A stretch of 64,000 nt of DNA, taken from assembly GCA_036924855.1 (NCBI GenBank), contig JBAGRP010000001.1:6932001-6996000 (forward strand). Reading direction: 5' to 3'. The position numbers were made by a program, and so were the translations under genes. The notes beneath the pieces are model-generated. The model did no database searches and had not been told where the DNA came from. It was given only the letters and a program-made list of their open reading frames with translations. This DNA is from Nitrobacteraceae bacterium AZCC 2146 (GTDB lineage: Bacteria; Pseudomonadota; Alphaproteobacteria; Rhizobiales; Xanthobacteraceae). Positions 43,124 through 51,842 of this stretch are shown here, piece after piece. How positions within the stretch are numbered: position 1 is the first letter of the stretch; every line of letters begins with the position of its first letter.

Positions 43124-43176
43124 CCGGCTCTCCGTTCTGGCGGGTTAGTGGTAACAGGGGCGAAGAGCTGCAATTC

Positions 43177-44283
43177 CTAGACCGCAGCCTTGACACGCGT
43201 CGGTACCGACGCATTGACGAGCGGCATGACTTTCTCCGCCATCAGAATCATGGATCGCCGTCCGAGGTCCCGGTCCTTCCAATCCTTGCCGGCATATAGC
43301 AGCGTTCCGAAATCGCCGACCTCCTGCTGGAATGCGAGAATCTGATCGGCGACGTCGTCCGGCGTGCCGTAAATGACGAGCTTGTCCACCACCATGTCGA
43401 GCGTCACTTCGTCGTCGGGCTGGTCGCGATACGTCTTGAACAATTCGATGCGACCGTTTTTCTTCAGCTTAGTGAACAAGGACCGGTAATAATAGACGTA
43501 GGGACCATCGGGATCAGTCGCATAAGCCTTCGCCTTCGCGGCGTTTTCGGCAACAAACACACTTTTCGCGACGCGCCAGTTGGCGGGGTCAGCGGCACGC
43601 TCGCCGCGCTCGCAGCCCTCGACATATTTGGGCCAGTGGCTTTTGACCCAGGCAGGCATCAGGAAATTCGCCGAGATCGGGTCCCATCCGCGTATCGCTG
43701 CTTCCATGACTCCCTTGGAAAAAGGTGCGACGGCGGTGACGACGATCGGCGGATGCGGGCGCTGCAGCGGGCGCGGGATGTACCCCTGTCCGATTTCCTT
43801 GACCAAGGTCTTCTGGGTCGAGACCGTCCAGTATTTGCCTTGCAGATTGTAAGGTGGCTCGGATGTCCAGATCGCGAGGATCTGATTGATGGCCTCAAGG
43901 AACATCTCGTTGCGGTTGGCATCGAGATTTCCGAACACTTCGGCGTCGGACAGCAAGCCGCCCGGGCTGATGCCGAAGATAAAGCGCCCGTCGAGCATGT
44001 GATCCAGCATGGCGAGGGTCGCGGCGACCGAGGCAGGATGGCTGTTGGGCATGTTCACGGTGCCGGTACCGAGCCGGATCTGTTTCGTCGCCGCCGCCAG
44101 CCATGCGATGAAGGCGACACATGACGTGATGTTCTCGGCTCTGTCGGTGGCATGTTCGCCGACATAGGCTTCCGTGAAGCCGAGTTCATCGGCCAGCAGG
44201 AACGCCTCGCGGTCTTCCCCCAGAGTTTGCCGCCAATCCTTATCAAGCGGATGAATCGGCATCGTGAAGAAGCCAAGCTGCAT
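43177..44283 (-). CDS. LLM-class (luciferase-like) flavin-dependent monooxygenase
   Basis: The 368-residue protein opens MQLGFFTMPIHPLDKDWRQT and shows the bacterial-luciferase TIM barrel with GEHATDRAENI, LGTGTVNMPNSHPASVAATL and FGISPGGLLSDAEVFG. Such enzymes use reduced FMN from a separate reductase to oxidise alkanes, aldehydes, sulfonates or N-heterocycles. No reductase gene is adjacent. It is divergent from a LysR gene across 93 bases and precedes the deacetylase gene, suggesting LysR control of the pair. Confidence 0.87.
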   Translation of the reverse strand: MQLGFFTMPIHPLDKDWRQTLGEDREAFLLADELGFTEAYVGEHATDRAENITSCVAFIAWLAAATKQIRLGTGTVNMPNSHPASVAATLAMLDHMLDGRFIFGISPGGLLSDAEVFGNLDANRNEMFLEAINQILAIWTSEPPYNLQGKYWTVSTQKTLVKEIGQGYIPRPLQRPHPPIVVTAVAPFSKGVMEAAIRGWDPISANFLMPAWVKSHWPKYVEGCERGERAADPANWRVAKSVFVAENAAKAKAYATDPDGPYVYYYRSLFTKLKKNGRIELFKTYRDQPDDEVTLDMVVDKLVIYGTPDDVADQILAFQQEVGDFGTLLYAGKDWKDRDLGRRSMILMAEKVMPLVNASVPTRVKAAV

Positions 44284-44335
44284 GGAGCGCCTCCCAATCT
44301 TTTGTCGGGCGGAGGCTAGAGATTGAATTCCAGTA

Positions 44336-44348
44336 TAAAAAATGATTA
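44336..44348. promoter_or_regulatory. Candidate LysR T-N11-A box in a divergent promoter
   Basis: TAAAAAATGATTA fits the T-N11-A form of LysR sites and lies in an AT-rich 93-bp gap between the divergent monooxygenase and LysR genes. Many AT-rich sequences fit this loose rule, so support is weak. Confidence 0.3.
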
Positions 44349-44376
44349 TTTCTACTGTCTCGCATCAAGGTAGTTG

Positions 44377-45311
44377 ATGGATATGGTTTCTCTCCGGCAA
44401 TTGAAGTCGTTTGTGGCGGTGTTTGAAGAGGGTTCCTTCACCGCCGCCGGCGAGCGGGAAGGGGCCACGCAGTCGGGAATTTCACAGCACGTCAAGACGC
44501 TGGAAGAGGAACTCGGCACCTTGCTGTTCGGCCGCAACGGGCGGGCAATCGAGGCGACGCTGGCAGGAAAGCAATACTATCTGGATTGCGTCGATATCCT
44601 GAAGCGCCTTGATGCAGCGCACCAGGAGATCGCTGTTCGCCAGAACGGCGGCGTCGCGCGGATCGGCTGATGCCGCTGATCGCCCGTTCGATCCTGGCGC
44701 CGACCCTGGAAAAATTTCTGCAGACGACGCCAGGATCGGAGATCAGCATCATCGAAGCCTATTCAGGCGTTCTCACGGATCTGCTGCTGAAGGGCGAACT
44801 CGATCTGGCCGTCGTTCCCGCCTTCGAGGGCGCGGTCGGGCTGTCCAGTCAATTGTTGCTGCGCGATCGCGAAATGCTGGTGACCGCAAAACGCGACAGC
44901 GGTCAACACCTGAAGCCGGTCAGCCTGTCCAGCCTCGGGCCGTTGAAAGTGGTGCTCCCGGGCAAACAAAATACGCGGCGCCGCAACATCGAGACCTATT
45001 TCACCGCCAACGGCGTCAATGTTGCCCGCCGGCTGGAAATGGATGCGATGATGGGGACGCTGGAGTTCGTCGCGGCGACGGACTGGGTCGCCGTGCTGCC
45101 CTTTGTCATGATGGCATCGGACATCGATCGCGATCGCTTCGAGATCCGGCCGCTGGCCGATCCACCACTTTATTCCGATTTCATCCTGATCGAACCGTCG
45201 CGCAAGCTGATGACACCCGCAGCGGCGCTGTTTGCAAGCGTGTTGAAGTCTGAAGCCGAGCGATCGACCGAACTGTTTCGAGAGCGGGTCGCACCGCAAA
45301 TCTGCTCCTGA
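44377..45311 (+). pseudogene. LysR-family regulator split by a one-base frameshift
   Basis: The first part, from ATG 44377, encodes a full LysR helix-turn-helix (VSLRQLKSFVAVFEEGSFTA; GATQSGISQHVKTLEEELGT) and stops at TGA 44668-44670 after GGVARIG. The next frame, from ATG 44670, continues without a gap as the effector domain (MPLIARSILAPTLEKFL... ending VAPQICS). Inserting one C to read GGC-CTG-ATG would restore a ~310-residue protein. The two parts could be translated separately by stop-start overlap (TGATG), but a separated LysR is unlikely to work normally. A sequencing error is possible. The neighbouring divergent monooxygenase gene would be its target. Confidence 0.85.
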
Positions 45312-45329
45312 AACGGCAGGTCTGGTTCG

Positions 45330-46205
45330 CTATTTGGCAGGCGCTTGCTTGTCGAGCACCAAGAAGACCGCCGCGGTGTCCTTGTCGCCAAGCCCCAACT
45401 GCATCGCTTCGGTGTAAATCGGCTGCGTCAGGGTGAACAGCGGCGTCGGGCAGTTCAACTCCTCGGCAAAGGCGCCGATGATGGACATGTCCTTCTTCCA
45501 CGTCGAAATCCGCATCGTCGCCGGCTCGTAAACCCCCGAGACCATCATCGGTGCACGCATCTGAAACATCCGCGAGCCGCCGGCGCCCGGGCCGACCAGT
45601 TCAACCACCTGCTGCAAATCGAGCCCAGCGCGCTGCGCCAGCACCATGGCTTCCGCGGTCGCGACATTGTGAATGGCGACCAGATGGTTGGCGACAAACT
45701 TCATCCGGCTGCCATTGCCATAGACGCCGAGATCCGCGTTCTGCTTGCTGAAGTCCGCAAACAGCGCGGTGCATTTGGCGATCGCTGTGCTGTCGCCGCT
45801 TGCATAGACGATGAGATCGCGGACCTGGGCCTGCGCACCGGTGCCGCTCAGCGGGCAGTCCAGTGCGATATGTCCGGCGGCTGATAGAATATCGCGAAAG
45901 CGCAGCTTGTCGGCGATCGTCAGCGTGCTCAACTCCACGACAATGCGCGGGCTTTCGCCTGAGCGGCTAATCTCCTCGGCGACAGCAAAGGCGGCGGCGG
46001 GGCTCGGCAGGCTGGTCATCACCAGATCCGCGGCCTTGATAACGTCGCTCACACTGCTGGCGATCTTCACGCCCGCCGCAGCCAGCGCGCTCGTCCGGGC
46101 TGGATCAACATCATATCCGACGACCGTCCAGCCGCGTTCGATCAGGTTGGGAGCGATGGCACCGCCCATGATGCCGAGGCCGATCATTCCGACAATTTTG
46201 CTCAT
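45330..46205 (-). CDS. 3-hydroxyisobutyrate dehydrogenase-family NAD(P) oxidoreductase, copy 2
   Basis: The start ATG 46205 gives MSKIVGMIGLGIMGGAIAPN, the cofactor loop; upstream extension is non-conserved. The substrate loop ALDCPLSGTGAQAQ replaces the common DAPVSGG, and the Lys region is GSRMKFVANHLVAIHN. A family relative is at 35052-35948, but identity is low, so these are distinct enzymes. It converges with the LysR gene and is divergent from the GlcG-like gene. Confidence 0.87.
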   Translation of the reverse strand: MSKIVGMIGLGIMGGAIAPNLIERGWTVVGYDVDPARTSALAAAGVKIASSVSDVIKAADLVMTSLPSPAAAFAVAEEISRSGESPRIVVELSTLTIADKLRFRDILSAAGHIALDCPLSGTGAQAQVRDLIVYASGDSTAIAKCTALFADFSKQNADLGVYGNGSRMKFVANHLVAIHNVATAEAMVLAQRAGLDLQQVVELVGPGAGGSRMFQMRAPMMVSGVYEPATMRISTWKKDMSIIGAFAEELNCPTPLFTLTQPIYTEAMQLGLGDKDTAAVFLVLDKQAPAK

Positions 46206-46360
46206 TACGATACAGCTCCGACAATGGCCAACGGCGCGACGGCCGGGGCCCACTCGCTTGAATATCTAATAATCATTCGATAAACAGATTTTTTCGGCTG
46301 CCGCAATGGTCTTGTCTGCCGCGCTGCTTTGGATTCGAAAACTTCGAGCAAGGATATCTC

Positions 46361-46783
46361 ATGACCGCCCTGACGCTTCACTTTGCGGAAACGCTCATCG
46401 ATGCCGCGCTTAAAAAGGGAAGGGAGCTCAAACTGGCTCCGCTGACCGTTGCCGTTCTCGACGCCGGTGGCCATCTCGTTGCGTTGAAGCGGGAGGACCA
46501 TTCCGGAATTCTTCGCGTGGAAATTGCCACTGGAAAGGCCTTTGGCGCGCTTGGCATGGGGTTCGACTCGCGTGAACTGGGCGAGCGGTCGCAGAAAATG
46601 CCGGTGTTCTTCAATGCGTTGGCGGCGGCCAGTGGGGGTCGGATGGTGCCCGTGGCCGGCGGCGTGCTCATTCGAAACGCGGACAACCACGTGATCGGTG
46701 CGGTCGGCATTTCCGGCGACGCGTCGGATAATGATGAAGTGTGCGCGAATGCCGGCATTAGCGCCGCGCAGGCCGGGGCCTGA
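46361..46783 (+). CDS. GlcG/HbpS-family (DUF336) protein
   Basis: The 140-residue protein opens with a helix then APLTVAVLDAGGHLVALKRE, followed by GGRMVPVAGGVLIRNADNH and IGAVGISGDASDNDEVCA, all hallmarks of the GlcG/HbpS/PduO-C fold. Members bind haem or cobalamin-like ligands or sit in glycolate and aromatic catabolic clusters, often with unknown function. It is followed after 62 bases by a truncated LivF gene. Confidence 0.85.
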   Translation: MTALTLHFAETLIDAALKKGRELKLAPLTVAVLDAGGHLVALKREDHSGILRVEIATGKAFGALGMGFDSRELGERSQKMPVFFNALAAASGGRMVPVAGGVLIRNADNHVIGAVGISGDASDNDEVCANAGISAAQAGA

Positions 46784-46845
46784 GACCTGCCGATCCCGGC
46801 CAGCCTTTCTCGAGCCAGCGTTTTGAAATCTCTGATCGCAACGAC

Positions 46846-47478
46846 GTGAAGCAGGGCGAGATCGTCTGCCTGATCGGGCGCAACGGAGCGGGCAAGACCA
46901 CGACGCTCAAGTCGATCATGGGCCTCGTGAAAACAGGCGGCTCGACGGTCTTCAAGGGCAAGGAAATCCTCAGCGAGCCGGCGCATACGCGCTTTGCGCT
47001 TGGTCTCACTTACGTTCCGGAAAAGCGTCGCATCGTGCAGGGGCTTCCGGTGCGCGAGAACCTGCGGCTCGGGCTGGTGGCGTCACCGGAAAAGAAGAAC
47101 GAAGCAGCCCTGATCGACGAAATTGCAGACATCTTTCCGCGATTGGCGGAGCGGCTGGACCAGGAAGCCGTCACGATGTCGGGCGGCGAACAGCAGATGC
47201 TCGCGATCGCGCGTGCGATGATCGCCAAGCCGGACCTGATCATGCTCGATGAGCCTTCGGAAGGCATCATGCCGGTGCTGGTCGACGAGATGTTCGAGCT
47301 GTTCCGCAAGATGAAGACGCAAGGCGCGACGATTTTGCTGGTCGAGCAGAACGTCGAGTTGGCGCTTGCCATCGCCGACCGCGCTTATGTGCTGGATCAG
47401 GGCTCCGTGGTGCATCACGCCACGGCCGCAGTGCTGCTCGCCGATGATGAAATTAAGGAGCGCTACTGCTCGGTCTGA
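46846..47478 (+). pseudogene. LivF-type ABC ATPase lacking its N-terminus
   Basis: The frame from GTG 46846 begins KQGEIVCLIGRNGAGKTTTL (Walker A) and is complete to the C-terminus (TMSGGEQQMLAIARAM; LIMLDEPSEGI). About 25-30 residues normally before this, including the aromatic A-loop residue that stacks on adenine, are absent, and the upstream in-frame sequence (FEISDRNDV) is not LivF. No livG, livM or livH accompanies it. It is probably the remnant of a second Liv system cut at its left side. Confidence 0.7.
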
Positions 47479-47565
47479 GCAGCAAGGCATCTGGTCCAGT
47501 CATCCCGCAGTGGTAGGTTTGGGACCTGCAAATCGTGCGCCTTACGCGCGACGGCATTGCTTTTA

Positions 47566-49035
47566 ATGGAACGTCGTCCTCTCAGCTCAGAATGGCATCC
47601 CGAAATGACGCCTCCTTCCGACGCAAAGCCCCTGAGCAGGGGCGGCCTTTATTTGCTGCTCGCCGGCCAATTGTTGCCAATGGTCGACTTTTCGATCGTC
47701 AACGTCGCCATGGATTCTATCGCACATTCGCTCGGTGCCACTGAAACGCAATTGGTTCTCATCGTCGCGGTGTACGGCGTGGCGTTTGCACTTTGCCTCG
47801 CGATTGGAGGCCGGCTTGGGGATAACTACGGCCGGCGCAGGTTATTTGGATGGGGCGTGGCGTTGTTCGCGATCGCGTCGCTGCTGTGCGGGCTTGCGAC
47901 CACGGTGCCGCTGTTGCTGGCTGCACGCGCACTCCAGGGCGTCGGCGCGGCACTGGTCGTACCGCAGATCCTGGCGACGATTCACGTCACGCTGCGCGGC
48001 CCCGCACATTCACGGGCCATCGGTCTTTATGCTTCCGTAAACGGGCTGGCGTTCGTTGTCGGGCAACTGTTCGGCGGCTTTTTGGTATCCGCAGATATTG
48101 GCGGCTTGGCCTGGCGCAATGTTTTTCTGGTTAATCTACCGATCTGTCTTGGTATCCTGGTCGGTATGCGGAGGGTCCTCCCCGAGACCCGATCGCCGAA
48201 TCCCGCCACGATCGACTGGCCGGGCACTATGATGCTGGCCGTTGTCGTCCTCTGCCTGTTGCTCCCGCTGTCTCTTGGTCCTCTGCTGCGATGGCCATGG
48301 CAAGGCACGGCCATGCTTTTGCTGGTGCCGCTGTTGCTGTGGCTGCTTTGGCGCGTGGAACTCTGGCAGGAACGCCGCAACGCCTCTCCGCTGTTGCCTC
48401 CTTCGCTGCTCCGGCTGCTGAGCGTGCGATATGGCCTGACCATGATGGCGATCTTCTTCGGCAGCTTCAGCGGTTACATGTTCTCGATGGCGCTGACGCT
48501 ACAGATTGGTGCGGGGTTTCCCGCATTCCAGTCGGGCAATGCGTTCATCGCCGTCGGGACGGCGTTCTTCATCGGTTCGTTGCTGACCGCCCGGGCGTTC
48601 GCACGTTTCGAAAGGACAACGGTTTTACTGTTCGGCTGTGCGACCCAGATCACGGGCCTGCTGTTGCTGATGTTGACCCTTTACGCGGTCTGGCCGTTGC
48701 CCACCGTCCTGAATCAAGTGCCCGCGACTTTCCTGATCGGCTTCGGTCAGGCGTTCATGGTTGGCAGCTTCTTCCGTATCAGCCTGTCCGAGGTGCCTCC
48801 GGAACAGGCCGGTGCGGGAAGCTCAATGTTGTCGACGGTACAGCAAGCCTCGTTCGGCCTGGGTCCGGCCTTGTTTGGCGCCGTACTCACACAGGTGCTG
48901 CACGTCGGAGCGGGGAACTATCTGTGCGCTGAACTGGCGGCCTTGGCCGTAGAAGTCTGCCTTATGACTGTGCTGGTCACTGTTGCGCTGGCCCTGCGCC
49001 TACGGCCGCCGTCACCCGTGCGCCGTTCTGCATGA
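47566..49035 (+). CDS. MFS transporter, DHA2 (14-segment drug:proton) type
   Basis: The inner-membrane protein of about 489 residues has the DHA2 sequence pattern: a first-segment motif (LLPMVDFSIVNVAMDSIA), motif A (GGRLGDNYGRRRLFGWG) and motif C-like GLAFVVGQLFGG. About 14 hydrophobic segments are seen. It should export amphipathic compounds in exchange for protons. Start ATG 47566 is chosen over 47557 (TTG) and ATG 47605; there is no strong ribosome-binding site. The stop overlaps the next small frame (ATGA). Confidence 0.83.
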   Translation: MERRPLSSEWHPEMTPPSDAKPLSRGGLYLLLAGQLLPMVDFSIVNVAMDSIAHSLGATETQLVLIVAVYGVAFALCLAIGGRLGDNYGRRRLFGWGVALFAIASLLCGLATTVPLLLAARALQGVGAALVVPQILATIHVTLRGPAHSRAIGLYASVNGLAFVVGQLFGGFLVSADIGGLAWRNVFLVNLPICLGILVGMRRVLPETRSPNPATIDWPGTMMLAVVVLCLLLPLSLGPLLRWPWQGTAMLLLVPLLLWLLWRVELWQERRNASPLLPPSLLRLLSVRYGLTMMAIFFGSFSGYMFSMALTLQIGAGFPAFQSGNAFIAVGTAFFIGSLLTARAFARFERTTVLLFGCATQITGLLLLMLTLYAVWPLPTVLNQVPATFLIGFGQAFMVGSFFRISLSEVPPEQAGAGSSMLSTVQQASFGLGPALFGAVLTQVLHVGAGNYLCAELAALAVEVCLMTVLVTVALALRLRPPSPVRRSA

Positions 49036-49298
49036 ATGGCATGAGAGCCGTCCTTTTGAAAGACACGCTAACGCCTATCCAGACCGGCATGACGGCCAGT
49101 CTCATTGGCGCCGGCCCGACATTGCGCCTTGGTGGCGCCGTGACGCTGTGCGTGGTGGCCGTTGTCGCATGGCGCGCGCGGATGTTGCTGCATCTCAACC
49201 TGGAGACGCTAGCGCGTCCAGACCGGCTCGGGAGCGACGATCTGGAACTGAGCGCCGACGATCCGATGCTCGAAATCGAGGGCGCCGGCGCCGGCTGA
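49032..49298 (+). CDS. Small membrane protein of unknown function, coupled to the MFS gene
   Basis: The 88-residue protein has one hydrophobic segment (about 33-47, LGGAVTLCVVAVVAWRA) and an acidic C-terminal tail. ATG 49032 overlaps the transporter's TGA, so translation is probably coupled. The hydrophobic part followed by a basic-to-acidic tail resembles the last helix and tail of an MFS protein, so it could be a relic of a second transporter. No family was recognised. Confidence 0.45.
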   Translation: MNGMRAVLLKDTLTPIQTGMTASLIGAGPTLRLGGAVTLCVVAVVAWRARMLLHLNLETLARPDRLGSDDLELSADDPMLEIEGAGAG

Positions 49299-49363
49299 GA
49301 TCGGGCCGGCCGCAGCGATGGGCGCTGCAGTAATTTTTTCTTTCAAATGAAGAGGACGACCTG

Positions 49364-51685
49364 ATGACCAACGACAACAACGCCCCATTTCAACTCGAAG
49401 AGGCGACGATCGCCGAATTGCACGAGGCGATCCGTTCGGGCAAGACGACGGTGGTCAAGATCGTGCAGAAATACATCGACCGCGCCCGCGCCTATAACGG
49501 CGTGCCCAGCCTGCTGCTGACCGAGGACGGCGCGCCGGTGCCGGAGGCGATCGGCACGGTGCGCGCCGGTGCGCCGTTGCGCTTCCCGACCGAGACGGTG
49601 AAGGCCTCCACGATCATTCCCGATCTCGACAAGTACAAGGGAACGCCGCTGGAATACGGCCGGATGGAATCCACTGTCTCCGACCCGAGTGTGCAGCAGC
49701 AGTTCGGCATGATCGTCGGCAAGGCGAATGCCGGGCAGGTCAATGCGATCGGCACCTTCAACATCCGCGGCGAGCGATCGGCCGTGTGCAAGGGTGAGTA
49801 CGATCTGCACCCGTCGCTGGGTGCGTTGCCGAAGGGCGCGCCGCCGGCCTGCGAGTTCTTCCGCCAGCAGCCCGATGCGCTGGAGCGCGCCGCCGAACTC
49901 GACGCCGAATTTGGCAGCAATCCCGACCTTGAGAAGATGCCGATGTACGGCGTCGTGTTCTCGTTCAAGGATCCGTTCGACACCTCCGACATGCGCTCGA
50001 CCGGCGGCGGCGACGCGGCCTATGACATGGACTTCCCGGCGCGCGATCACGTGCTGGTCGATCAATTGCGCAAGAAGGGCGCGATCATCTTCGCCAAGGC
50101 GGTCAACACCGAATATAACGGCCGCGCCGGCGATCCCGGTGGCCGCAACAAGCCGAACAAGGTGCTGGCCTCGACGCTCGGCTACCAGCGTTCCACCTGG
50201 GCCGGCAACCCGTCGAACCCTTACGACACCACCCGCGCCGCATCGCTCGGCTCGAGCTCCGGCTCGGCGCTGTCGGTCAGCACCAATCTGGTGATGGCGA
50301 GCCTCGGCGAAGAGACGCGCGCGTCCTGCCGCGGTCCGTCCAACCACAATTCGATCGCGCTGATCCTGCCGCACAAGTCGATGATCGGCTTCGACGGCGG
50401 CGCGATCGGCGCCGACGTCTACTGCGATCGCACCGGCGTCCATGCGCGCTCGATCGTCGATTGCGCCAAGATTCTCGACGCGCTGAAGGATCCGGTCGAG
50501 GGCTATTACGACCGGCGTGACCCGTTCACCGCGGTGCCGCGCTCGTCGGTGCTCAGCACGCCCTATGCGAACCATGTCAACATGCCGGGGACGCCGGGGG
50601 CGCTGGCCGGCATGCGGATCGGCGTGATCCGCGAGTCGATGGTCTATCCGAAGGGCTCCAAGACCGAGGAGCCGATCGTTACGGCTGCCACGCGCGAGAT
50701 CAAGGAAGTGCTCGGCGAAAAGCTCGGCGCGACGCTGGTGGAGTCGACCGATCCGTTGTGGACGCGCGATCCCGATATGGAGGTCATGACGCTCGATTAT
50801 CGCCGCGCGCTACACCAACTGATCCCGCTTTTCATGCCGGATCTCCTGTTCCGGCTCGGCGCTGACGGCCAGCCGCTCTACAAGGAATTCGCAGCAGCGA
50901 TCGTGCCGACAGAATTCTTGCCCGGCAAGACCTTCGGCACCGGCACGATGCAGCCGATTGACTATTTCGTTGCATTGGCTGAAGGCAAGATCGAGGGGCC
51001 GATCAATCTCGACATCGCCACCATCCAGCAGCAGGAGCTGGCGCCGACCTTCCGCTACCACATCTCGCAATATCTGATGCGGCGCGCCGACGACTGGAAG
51101 GCGGCCGGCTATGAGGAGACCCTGAAGGATTGGGCGTCGCTCAATGCGCGCTCGAAATTCTGGGGCGACGACCAGCGCTCGGCCTTCAAGAACTGGGAGG
51201 AGGTCAGCGATCTCCGCAACAAGCTCAGCGGCCGGCAGGGCGTCAACGAGCGCGTCATGCTGCGCGAGCTGCTGCGCCGTGCCGACATGATGGTGATCCT
51301 GGAGAACAAGCTCGACGCGCTGGTGCGGCTGCATACGCCCTGGGTGCCCGGCCTGATCGGCCACCCGCATCAGTATGACATTCCGAGCAATCTGCGGCCG
51401 GAATCGTTGATGGGGCCGAATGCGGGATTGACCGAGGTGCTGATCCCTGCCGGCTTCGTGACCACCACTTACGATCCGGTGTTCAAGCTGAGCGACGACG
51501 GCACGCGCTACGTCTCGGTGCCGTCCGATGTGCCGACGCAGCTGGCCGCCCCCGGCCTGCCGTTTTCGCTGGTGTTCCGCTGCGAGCCCGGCAAGGAGGA
51601 CGTCATCCTGAAGGTGGCTTCGGCCTATGAGGCCGCCTCGAAGCGTCGGGTGCCGCCGCCGGCGTTCGGTCCGCTGCCAGGCTAG
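49364..51685 (+). CDS. Amidase-signature hydrolase, unusually long (773 residues)
   Basis: The protein has the Ser-cisSer-Lys centre of the amidase signature family: Lys202 in VFSFKDPFD, the Gly/Ser loop SLGSSSGSA (about 295-302) and the nucleophile at about Ser321 in EETRASCRG. Ordinary family members have 450-520 residues with the Lys near position 80. Here about 115 extra residues lie before the Lys and another ~100 in the C-terminal half. The nucleophile motif is RASCR in place of the usual GGSIR. It hydrolyses an amide or ester, but the substrate is unknown. GAGGACG precedes the start. The MFS exporter is upstream and a peptide-type binding protein is downstream. Confidence 0.83.
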   Translation: MTNDNNAPFQLEEATIAELHEAIRSGKTTVVKIVQKYIDRARAYNGVPSLLLTEDGAPVPEAIGTVRAGAPLRFPTETVKASTIIPDLDKYKGTPLEYGRMESTVSDPSVQQQFGMIVGKANAGQVNAIGTFNIRGERSAVCKGEYDLHPSLGALPKGAPPACEFFRQQPDALERAAELDAEFGSNPDLEKMPMYGVVFSFKDPFDTSDMRSTGGGDAAYDMDFPARDHVLVDQLRKKGAIIFAKAVNTEYNGRAGDPGGRNKPNKVLASTLGYQRSTWAGNPSNPYDTTRAASLGSSSGSALSVSTNLVMASLGEETRASCRGPSNHNSIALILPHKSMIGFDGGAIGADVYCDRTGVHARSIVDCAKILDALKDPVEGYYDRRDPFTAVPRSSVLSTPYANHVNMPGTPGALAGMRIGVIRESMVYPKGSKTEEPIVTAATREIKEVLGEKLGATLVESTDPLWTRDPDMEVMTLDYRRALHQLIPLFMPDLLFRLGADGQPLYKEFAAAIVPTEFLPGKTFGTGTMQPIDYFVALAEGKIEGPINLDIATIQQQELAPTFRYHISQYLMRRADDWKAAGYEETLKDWASLNARSKFWGDDQRSAFKNWEEVSDLRNKLSGRQGVNERVMLRELLRRADMMVILENKLDALVRLHTPWVPGLIGHPHQYDIPSNLRPESLMGPNAGLTEVLIPAGFVTTTYDPVFKLSDDGTRYVSVPSDVPTQLAAPGLPFSLVFRCEPGKEDVILKVASAYEAASKRRVPPPAFGPLPG

Positions 51686-51698
51686 CTTGTCGCTCCGG

Positions 51699-51812
51699 AT
51701 GGCACGCCCGTCCGGCGCGAAATTTGCAGTCATTGGCGGCGCCGGCCATTTGTCCTCGCTCGACAGTCCCAGGGAATTCAACGAACTCGTCCTGGAATTT
51801 CTGCAGGGGTAG
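51699..51812 (+). pseudogene. C-terminal fragment of an alpha/beta hydrolase
   Basis: The frame reads GAKFAVIGGAGHLSSLDSPR and EFNELVLEFL before the stop. GAGHLSxLDxPxxFNxLVxxFL is the catalytic-His end of carboxyl-ester or enol-lactone hydrolases. The preceding ~230 residues are absent and the frame continues upstream only as a shadow of the amidase gene. Confidence 0.6.
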
Positions 51813-51842
51813 CGGGCAAAAATTCGACGTCGGTCGGTGGTA

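Noticed and set aside
49343..50575. 410-codon minus frame opposite the long amidase
   Set aside because: Low-complexity Arg/Ala/Gly text; antisense shadow of a real gene.
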